Shown: one piece after another, positions 55,931 through 64,000 of the stretch
How the letters are laid out: each line of letters opens with the position of its first letter
Numbering within the stretch: the stretch's first letter is position 1
Assembly: GCA_963921195.1 (NCBI GenBank)
Contig: OY992536.1
Span: forward strand, 174,600,995-174,664,994
Reading direction: 5' to 3'
Origin: Pegoplata infirma
Lineage: Eukaryota > Arthropoda > Insecta > Diptera > Anthomyiidae
DNA: 64,000 bases
Position numbers and translations under genes: made by a program
Notes under the pieces: generated by a model
What the model saw: only the letters and a program-made list of their open reading frames with translations
What the model was told of the DNA's origin: nothing
Databases searched by the model: none

Positions 55931-57330
55931 AAAACAATAGGTAAGAAGTTACATGGATGAGAATAAACACCTCTTTGGCCAAAATGTTAAATTTCGATTC
56001 CTCGAACTCAGAGAGTCCTTGGCTGATCTCGTTGAAAAATTGTGTCTAAACTACTATCTAATAGGACTAACCTTGGTGCAAATTTCATCCCAATCGGAAG
56101 ACATCGGTTTCAAAAGTTGTGTCAGTTGACACGAAAACCCCCATGTACATATTCAATACCTCGAAATGAATATATCTAGGGTAAGGTAGGGTCAGTATCT
56201 ACCAATTTAATTTTTTTGGAGCACCATATAAAATCAGAGTAAAAAATAAAAGGTGCGGTTTTCAAAATTAAAAAAAAAAATAGAGCAAATTGCGATCACA
56301 TCACGAATTATGGCTTAAAAGTTGCGTAATTTAGAGTAGGACTTTTAGACGTTTTAACAAAAATTCGAAAGTTTCGGAATTTTCAAAAAGTCGATTTTAA
56401 TTTTTAAACGTCAAAAAATAAGTGATAATTACTTCGAATAATTTTTTCATATTTTTTTCTAAAACTACATTTATATACCAACAAAACGTTGTCCATTTTT
56501 TTTAAATACCTATATTTTTAGTGGTCAAAATTAATTAAAAATTTAATTTTTTTAATTTTTTTGAAAAAAAATCGCCATTTTGAAAAATTGATTACTCAAC
56601 CCCATCTTGGAATAAAAGGCTGAAAATTGGTGTCCAAGTTGCATTTAAGCATATGCAAAACTGAAATAAATCGAAAGGGGTCGGGTCTAAAAGTGAGTGA
56701 TTTGGCCTGGAATGCCCCATATGAAGGTTTTTATTTCAAACGTACCACGAAAAAAAAATTTTTGTTGGATCAAAGTCAAACTTTGGGAGCTTATTGCCCT
56801 ATATGAAAGTAACAAATCGTGGAACAATAGTTTTCGTTTATCGGAAAAATGGGCGAGATAGGCGTGGTCAAACATGGTAAAATTGAGCAATTTTTGCATA
56901 ATGTCGCTTTATATTTAGTTTTTTCTACAGTAAATCAACGATTCTATCTCAACGATTCTACAGTAACTCAACGATTCGAAACACATCTAATTTATAGTGT
57001 TTTGTATGGGCTATCGATTGGCATTATTAGTTTTAAGAAAAAATTCAGAACTATGTCTGAATTTTTCAAATGAAAAATAAAAATTGATGTAACAAAAAAC
57101 ACGCCATTTTTACTTTTTTTTTTTTAAATTTTAAATAAAAGTTCATTTCATTCTCTACATAATATCAAATTTTCAGAGAGCAGTTATTTTTGGTTTTCGA
57201 GAAAATTGCCTTTAAAGTTTGAATGTCTTATTTTATTTTCCATATCACTCATACGCCACGATACATTTATTTTTGCACTTACCAAAAACTTGTTTAATAC
57301 TATTAAGATAATTGATTTAGAGCTGATTTG

Positions 57331-57790
57331 TAGAGTCTAACCGAATATTCGGTTTCGGTCTCGACTTCGGCCGAAATATTCGGTATTCGGCAAATTTTTA
57401 GTATTTTAAAAAATATACAAAAAAGTTGCTGAATTTTTCAATTTCGAGTATCATTACACTTTATTCAGTTCATTTTAAAAAATATAACAAGGTTTTCCAA
57501 TCAACGTGTTACTGTTACAATTCAAATATTTTTTTTTTCTTAATCTACAGATTTAATGAACAATTTTTTTTAAGTTTATTTAAATATGATTTTTTTGTAA
57601 GATGTTTAAAATAAATATATTTTTTAATAAATACAACAATTCCATTGGTTTAAAAACATTAAGTGCTGTATATTTATTTTATAAAAGAAATGTATACAAT
57701 TTTTATTCAGCCAGGCATTAATTTTTTTTCAGTTTCGGTTTTGGTTCGGTTTCGGTTTGGCCTCGAAAAACTGGCTTCGGCTGGACTCTA
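57331..57790. mobile_element. TAGAGTC-ended element with TTCGGTTTCGG arrays
   Basis: TAGAGTCTAACCGAATATTC and complement TAGAGTCCAGCCGAAGCCAG form the TIR. Subterminal CGGTTTCGGTC / TTCGGTTCGG repeats resemble the array architecture of the GGTTAACC and ATCCCGGG hAT elements. The flanks give no clean 8-bp duplication (CTGATTTG against CTCATTTT, offset by one). Confidence 0.6.
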
Positions 57791-57843
57791 ACTCATTTTT
57801 AATAAATGCAACCTAACCGAGGACTGGTATCAATGACCGTCGT

Positions 57844-57938
57844 CTCGTTGTAGCGAAAAAACCAAGGGTTCTAGTGGGAATCGAACCCACGACCCCCACG
57901 TTGAAAGATTAGCGCGCTACCAACTAGCCTACGGGGGC
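57844..57938 (-). repeat. tRNA-derived SINE
   Basis: The minus strand reads GCCCCCGTAGGCTAGTTGGT, AGCGCGCTAATC, TTCAACGTGGGGGTCGTGGG, TTCGATTCCCACTAGAACCC. TAGGCTAGTTGG (57920-57931) matches the A box at 11 of 12, and GGTTCGATTCC (57877-57887) is a perfect B box. The T arm pairs (GTGGG/CCCAC), but no 3' acceptor strand complements GCCCCCG and the anticodon stem is broken. The tail CCTTGGTTTTTTCGCTACAA is shared with 36868-36910. So this is a SINE and not a working tRNA gene. Confidence 0.65.
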
Positions 57939-58960
57939 ACTCTATTGATTTGTCACACATGGCCGGACTCTATTGATTTGTCATATTTATAATCAGAATT
58001 CGACTGTTTTTCAAGATTCTTCGTAAGATTCTTCGTATTCAATATCAATAAAATGACAACATTTCAGAAGTGATCTTTGCCTTATGATTGTTGAAATTCT
58101 GGGACGCCGCAACAGGCAACAATATTCACAGTCGTTGTTAATTTTTAAGAATACTCTGATATTAAACAAATTGCCTTACAACTAAAAATTTAAAATATTT
58201 CCGAAGTAGAGAAGTTTCAAAAAATATTTTAAAGTCTGCACTTCAAAAATTTTACAAACATTCTTCATCATTTCAAAGATTTTAAGGATCAAAAAAAATG
58301 TCATTAAACAGAAAACGAGTAAGCGATGGCACTGTATGTCTCTGGTCAACAAAAGACAGTCGAATTCCTATAAATAAGACAAATCAGCTCTAAATCTGTT
58401 ATCTAAACAGAATCAAACAAGTTTTTGGTAAGTGCAAAAATAAATGTATCGTGGCGTATGAGTGATATGGAAAATAAAATAAGACATTCAAACTTTAAAG
58501 CTAATTTTCTCGAAAACCAAAAATAACTGCTCTCTGAAAATTTGATATGATGTAGAGAATAAAATGGACTTTAATTTAAAATTTTTTAAAAAATAATAAT
58601 GGAGAGTTTTTTGCTACATCGATTTTTATTTTTCATTTGAAAAATTCAGACATAGTTCTGAATTTTTCCCAAAAACAAATAAAGCCAATCGATAGCCCAA
58701 ACAAAACACTATAAAATAGATGTGTTTCGAAAATTTCAGAATCGTTGAGTTACTGTAGAAAAAATTAAATATAAAGCGACACCATGCAAAAATTGCTCAA
58801 TTTTACCATGTTTGACCACGCCTATATCGCCCATTTTTTCCGAAAAACGAAAACTTTTGTTCCACGATTTGTTACTTTCATATAGCTTAATAAGCTCTCA
58901 AAGTTTGACTTTGATCCAACAACATTTTTTTTCGTGGTACGTTTGAAATAGAAACCTTCA

Positions 58961-59626
58961 TATGTATATTTACAGTACATTTATGGTAAATATATGATAT
59001 ATATAAAAAAATAACTAATAACAGTGATAAATAACTACGTTTTTGTGTTCAATGAAATAAATTTCATTCAATTACAGCATCCGCGAAATCAAACCAAAAT
59101 ACCACGATTTCTGATTTTTTAGTTGCTGAAAGCCATTACTGTCTCATAGCAGCTATCACTGAACACTAAAATTGAATTCTTAAAAAAAAATCCGCGAAAT
59201 AGCGTCATAATATCGCGTTTTTTTCGCGTACTCCATCCAAGTGCTGAGATTTTGTTTTTATATTGATGAAATTATAAGAAAATAATAAATACTTTGAAAA
59301 TAAATTTAATTTTTTGTAAATTAAAAAAAAAAAAAAAACTAATATTCAAAATTTCATCGCATTTGGTGCATTAACTTTTTTGACGATTGCGAAAAAGTAA
59401 TACGTCATTTCTTAATATTTTTTTCATGGTCTATACGGCTATGGGATGGACTTTTTGATATTTGCAAAAATTGCAAAAAGTTATAACCCTATTGGTGGTG
59501 GGATGGACTTTTTTGTCAAAAAAAGGTAAAACTCTAATCGACGTGTCGCGGAAGGCAATGAACTAAAAATCAACTTTTCATGGAGTAGTAGAGAATTCCT
59601 TTCCGTTTTTTTTTTTTTTGTTATTT
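58961..59626. other. Non-coding, no recognisable feature
   Basis: AT-rich sequence with two ATCCGCGAAATnnnnnC..AATA patches (59080, 59190) and a repeated GGGATGGACTTTTT phrase (59450, 59500). No gene. Confidence 0.45.
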
Positions 59627-60523
59627 CCCGGTGAAAAATGTCAGATGTTATTCATATATTATTCATATATGCTCGTCCATATGTATTACATATATGAAGC
59701 AAATGCGAAAATTGGCGGCATATGTAAATATATGGACACATATGATCACATATGTAACATATATTTTTTTAATTCCGTTTTGCATTTTGGTGTAAAGAAT
59801 TTCATTAAAATTGTTTTAGAAAAAAATGCTTCACTATTTTTTAAGTCTTAAATTTTTTTTTAAATTTCAGAAAAAAACTTTTTCTATGTTTTTTATTTTA
59901 TTTTTTTAATTTTCAAAGTTCCAAAATTTTTGGTTTTTAAGTCCCAGACACAAAATTTTTTTGGCAACTTTTTTTCGGTTTTTAATAAAAAAAATAATTA
60001 AAAAATGTTTTAAGAAAAAAAATTTTTGAAAAATTTTCTTAGTTTTTTTTTTTAATTTTCGAAGTATGTACCAAGTGTTTGTAGTAAAAGTCATTAAAAA
60101 CTGTTTTTAGAAAATAAATTTTGAAAAATTTTCTAAGTCCTGAGAAAAATTCAAACATCTTGTATCGGGACACATATGGAAGTACATGTGATATATGTGC
60201 AAATGTGTACATATCAGAATTTTTTTTTTTTAAATTTTCAAAGTTTTTTTTTTGGAAATTTTTTATGCGTTTTGGAGTAAAAAATTTCATTTCAAAATTT
60301 CAGTTCAAATGCTTTTGAAATTTTTTTTGGAAAATTTTATAAGTCCCAGACATATGTACGTGCAGATGTGTGCATATGTGTTTTCATACATCAGCATATA
60401 TGAAAAAAAATCAAGAAATATTGCTTCATATATGTATTCCTATGGAGCATATATGATCACATATTTTTCATATGTGATCACATATGAAACATGTATGTGC
60501 ATATATGAACATTTTTCACCGGG
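59627..60523. mobile_element. CATATG-rich element with CCCGGTGAAAAATG ends (897 bp)
   Basis: CCCGGTGAAAAATG at the left is perfectly inverted at the right (CATTTTTCACCGGG). Both subterminal zones are crowded with CATATATG / ACATATGATCACATATG palindromes (59635-59765 and 60345-60510). The middle has about three ~115-bp units with AAGTCCCAGACA and TTTTTTGAAAAATTTTCTTAG. Flanks are T-rich (TTATTT / TTTTGTT) and no duplication is certain. Several ORFs on both strands are shadows of the repeats. Confidence 0.75.
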
Positions 60524-61079
60524 TTTTGTTGATTATTTTTATAGTTTTAAGGCTCATTTTTATACCCTCCACTCTAGTGATAGAGGGTATATATAAGTTT
60601 GTCATTCCGTTTGTAACACCTCGAAATATTGGTCTAGGACCCCATAAAGTATATATATTCATGATCCTCGATCGATTTTAAGACGATCTAGCGATGTCCG
60701 TCCGTCCGTCCGTCCGTCCGTCCGTCCGTCTGTCCGTCTGTCTGTCTGTTGAAAACACGCTAATGAAAGACTTTACGAATTCTCCTGAAGTTTGGCATAT
60801 ATGTTGGGCATTTACCTGGTCAGGTACGTGTTGCAATCCAGCAAAATCGGTCCAGTGGTTCAAAAATTATGAGCAAAAGACTGAATTTCGGCAAGGGGTT
60901 TTCGTGAATTTTTGAGATAAAAAGCACTATAACTTTCGAAAAGCAATTCTGAGGATGCTGAAGCTTGGCGTATATATTTTACGTTCCTCCAGCCTCGTTC
61001 GTATTGAATTTCAGCCAAATCGGTTAAGTGGTTCAAAAGTTATTAGCAAAGCCGTGAATTTCAGATTAGCTTCACCTTA

Positions 61080-61885
61080 CCCAGCAGAAATTTTGCTGAA
61101 CGTTCAGCAGCTTTTGGAAGGGGAACTTGAGTAAAGGAGCGCATCCAATTGCGCTGAATTCATGCATGATTTCCTAAGGCGATGTCCCACTTTAGAGCGC
61201 TAGTTGGATACACAGAAACAGCGCTCTTTAGATGCACTGAAATCACGTGTCTTTAGAGCGCTGATTTAAGCAGAATAAAGATGCTGTAAATTCATGTATC
61301 TTTTTAGCGCTGATTTAAGCAGATTAAAGATGCAGTGAATTCATGTATCTTTGTAGAGCTGATTTAAGCAGAATAAAGATGCTGTATATTCAAAGTTGAA
61401 ATCAAATAACTAAAATTTAAAAAAATATAACAAAAAAATTCATTCGTTTTGCTTTACAAAACTTTATTTATGTGAAACAAAACGAAAAAAAAAAATCGGA
61501 AGTGAACATCAAAAAAATATCGGAAATTTTAATTTTCACATTTTTTATGGGATTTTTATTGGGAACAGCGGTCAAAGATGCTATGATTGAAGCGCTCTTT
61601 GCAGCGCTGATTAATGCGCAATAATGATGCAGTCAAATCATGTGTCTTTGTCTAAAACTCATGTTTTTTTATTCAAAAAGTGTTAAAAATATTAAAAAGG
61701 AAAGCAAGTGTGAAATTTTATCAAAAAATAATTACACATTATAAGTTTTATATAAAAAATCTTAAAAAAAAATTAAAATTTTTTCCCCTTCCTTTTACTG
61801 CATCCCTAAGAGCGCTCTTTGGATGCGCTACGGTATGCTATAAACAGATGCTGTGTCGCCAAAATCTCGATTTATTTCTGCTGGG
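61080..61885. mobile_element. CCCAGCAGAAAT-ended element, TA duplication (806 bp)
   Basis: CCCAGCAGAAAT / ATTTCTGCTGGG TIR, with TA at 61078-61079 and 61886-61887 confirmed by the empty site in mini-me A. Inside, 61195-61400 holds about four units of ~50 bp with AGCGCTGATTTAAGCAGAAT, AAAGATGC and TTCATGTATCTTT. GAGCGCTCTTTNGATGC motifs recur at 61225, 61590 and 61812. The TIR start CCCAGCA is shared with 25369-26102 and 34685-35398. Confidence 0.8.
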
Positions 61886-62003
61886 TAAATTCACGTGTTG
61901 AAAACCAGTTAAACCTGTTTTAAAAACATTGGTAAGTCACAAAAATATTTTACAACGTATTTTTGTCACTCAAAAATATTTTTATACCAAAACATACAAA
62001 ATA

Positions 62004-62941
62004 CAGTGACTCGCAGCTTATTTCGTGTGTTAGATATCAGTTAGCAATCCATTTAAGAAAAAGGTTCCAATAATACACCTAATTATTATCAAACGAGTAT
62101 TTTTGTTAAAAATGCTGTGTAGCTAATTTATCGAGCTTTAATTTAAGCTTAATGGCACCCAGATTGAGTAAATATTCAAAGTGCTACTAGGGTCGAAATG
62201 GAAATAGAAATTATTGAAAGACGTTTTTTAGAAAATTTCTTAAAAATACTTTTAGGCCCATTTTTCCCAAGCTCAAACATTAAAAATTTAAAAAAAGAGT
62301 CCAATAGTATATAAGCATTTATCAAATAATTTTTCCAATGACCAAAACAAAAATCCAAATTTTTAAAATACAGTCGAAGAAATCCGAATTTTTTTACCTC
62401 CAATTCTTTTGACCACAAATTTTTTGTAAACAAAGGAAATTTTCAATTATTTTTATATCTCATTACTATACACTTAGGTGTACTAAAATTATTAAACAAT
62501 TAAATCTTTTCTTTGTGTACCAAAGATTGGTGCTCAAAAGTATTGGAGGTCAAAAAATTCGGATTTCTTCTACTGTGTTTTAAAAATTTTGATTTTTGTT
62601 TGGGTCTTTGGAAAAATTAGTTAATAAATGAATATTAACTATTGGACTATTTTTTAAATTTTTTATGTTTGAGCTTGGATAAAATCTACCTAGAAATATT
62701 TTTAAGAAATTTTCTAAAAAAGGTCTTTCAATAATTTCAATTTCCATTTCGACCCTCGTAGCACATTTAATATTTAGACAATCTGAACGTCATTAAGCTT
62801 TAATTAAAGCTTGATTAATTACATACACAGGAATTTTTCCAAAAATACTTATTTGATAATAATTAGGTCTATTTTGGTTAACTTTGTCTTGAATGGTTTG
62901 CTAACTAATATCTATCACACGAAATAAGCTGCGAGCCACCG
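62004..62941. mobile_element. Palindromic Tc1/mariner-like MITE (938 bp)
   Basis: CAGTGACTCGCAGCTTATTT then CGTGTG at the left pairs with its complement at the right with 24 of 26 matches, flanked by TA on both sides. Copy A shows the empty site. CAGTG ends and a TA duplication fit Tc1/mariner. The two halves are inverted copies over most of their length (GTCGAAATGGAAATAGAAAT at 62193 against ATTTCAATTTCCATTTCGAC at 62735). No transposase; its TIR is unlike that of the Tc1 element at 51869. Confidence 0.82.
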
Positions 62942-63226
62942 TACATTCGAAAAAAATTTTACACTCAAAAAATATTTTACACTCAAAAAAAAAAATAGTA
63001 AATTATTTTTTTTTTTCAAAAATTATTAAAAATAAATTTTTTACACAAAATACACTCGAAAAAAATTTTACACTCAAAAAAAATTTTACACTCAAAAAAA
63101 AAAAAAATAGTAAATTATTTTTTTTTTTTCAAAAAACGTTAGAAAATTTACTATCACTTAAAATGGGCATTGTGGAGGGTATTCATAGATTCGGCCAAGT
63201 CGAATTTAACTTTTCTACTTGTTTTT

Positions 63227-64000
63227 ATCTGATATGGGAAGTATCTTAACCCTTATGAACCGATTTGCCTGAAACTTAAAATATATATGTATATTGTGAG
63301 TGTCTAGTTTAAAACAAGCTTTAAACTAGCTTTAAAACAAGCTTTAAACTAGCTTTAAAACGCATTAAAAAATTTTATAGTTATAAGGCAAAAACTAAAT
63401 TGGGAGAATATCAACTTCCATACAATATCCTGCAAATGCCGTTGAACATACATACATATATGTATATTCTATTAAGCTCAAATGAAAGATAATTTTATGT
63501 ACTTGTCCCATGAGTAAACAAAAAATTGATTTTATCTTTGAACTTTTTAAAATAAGATGAAATTTACCAAAAAAATATTCACCAAAAACTCCACAAGGAG
63601 GTTGTTTAAAAAATTTTCATTTGTCAAATAGTGTAATTAGAAACAGTGTGTTTGAAGGGTATTTATTTTGTCTTTAAGTCAATTTTGTTAACTCTTACCC
63701 ATAGTGCTTGCCACAAAAGTACAACTCTTATTTTTCTTTTTTATTTTGTTGGCCATACAAAATTGTGAAAAGTGGCGAAAATATTCTTTTTGTTAAGTTT
63801 TGTTTTTAAAAGAATATTATAAACAATTTATTTATGCATAAGAAATTTTATCTTTGAAGTCTTATTTTCAAATGTTATTTCATATGAACATTTTTGACAT
63901 TAAAATATTTGCAATTTCGTTCGATTTACTTAATAACTTTATTCCTTTTTTCAACGAAAACCTGAGCATGTACATTAGGGTGTCCAGTAATTTTATATTT
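63227..64000. other. Non-coding; 2 x 23-bp AAACAAGCTTTAAACTAGC repeat
   Basis: No gene. AAAACAAGCTTTAAACTAGC then TTT is repeated twice at 63311-63356. The rest is AT-rich without a recognised feature. Confidence 0.5.

Larger units (their letters stand above)
56722..58960. mobile_element. Palindromic TA-flanked element (2239 bp, nested)
   Basis: TGAAGGTTTTTATTTCAAAC at the left is inverted at the right (GTTTGAAATAGAAACCTTCA), with TA on both sides. The arms (56722-57322 and about 58385-58960) match over about 580 bp, including GGCGTGGTCAAACATGGTAA and TATGGGCTATCGATTGGC. The interior has received a 460-bp element (57331-57790) and a tRNA-derived SINE (57844-57938). It is the same family as 44178-45261. 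Confidence 0.8.
60556..63226 (-). mobile_element. mini-me/DINE-1-like element, copy F (two insertions)
   Basis: The inverted counterpart of copy A: it starts TATACCCTCCACTCTAGTGA, has the GTCC/GTCT tract (60694-60750), then GGCATATATGTTGGGCATTT, and ends ATTCGGCCAAGTCGAATTTA then CTACTTGTTT. It carries elements at 61080-61885 and 62004-62941; copy A supplies both empty sites (CACCTTAAATTCACG and AAATACACTCGAAAA on this strand). Confidence 0.8.

Noticed and set aside
57844..57938. Functional tRNA gene
   Set aside because: A and B boxes and the T arm are present, but the 3' acceptor strand does not pair with GCCCCCG and the anticodon stem is mismatched. A SINE fits better.
59906..60318. Overlapping Phe/Lys-rich ORFs on both strands
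   Set aside because: AT-rich low complexity inside the CATATG-rich element, with no domain signal.

Overview
This window shows AT-rich eukaryotic, non-coding DNA packed with transposable elements, and no intact host protein gene was found. It is most likely from a fly (Diptera). The best pointer is six copies of a mini-me/DINE-1-like repeat: an element running from a conserved A-rich start, through a GACA/GGAC tract, to a TATA-rich core ending in a TGGAGGGTATAAAA-type terminus. Transposase and reverse-transcriptase relics of piggyBac, hAT, Tc1/mariner, Jockey and a second non-LTR clade fit an insect genome. I cannot fix the genus.

Layout. 0-6 kb: a piggyBac relic, a CACGTG-rich hAT-like element, an unidentified ORF split by a hAT MITE with a clean 8-bp target duplication, and a 1.4 kb foldback. 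6.8-12.6 kb: a compound inverted-repeat block invaded by a Harbinger-like MITE (TSD TTA) and by a 1.85 kb element with a 7-bp TSD that carries two copies of a coding tail. 12.6-23 kb: T-rich repeats, mini-me copies A and B, and small MITEs. 23-30.2 kb: a nested stack (an outer CACACAGAAAA element, a 6.8 kb CTAGCTG element, then mini-me C, a hAT element inside it, a MITE, a Mutator-like element and a minisatellite). 31-35.5 kb: an RT fragment, then mini-me D split by a palindromic hAT element. 35.7-39.6 kb: a hAT-in-hAT pair beside a Jockey copy that itself holds a hAT MITE. 41.5-43 kb: mini-me E, also split by a hAT element. 44-50 kb: large TA-flanked palindromes. 51-55 kb: a decayed autonomous hAT element split by a Tc1-like element that is in turn split by a 163-bp MITE. 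55-64 kb: another foldback, a 2.2 kb palindrome with a tRNA-derived SINE inside, a CATATG-rich element, and mini-me F split by two TA-flanked elements.

The elements do not form a pathway. Their value is as a dated nest: intact copies elsewhere in the window give empty-site sequences that confirm most insertions at base resolution. The dominant theme is non-autonomous hAT-type DNA (eight copies, most with good 8-bp duplications) near one decayed BED-finger hAT transposase. All coding sequences seen are broken.
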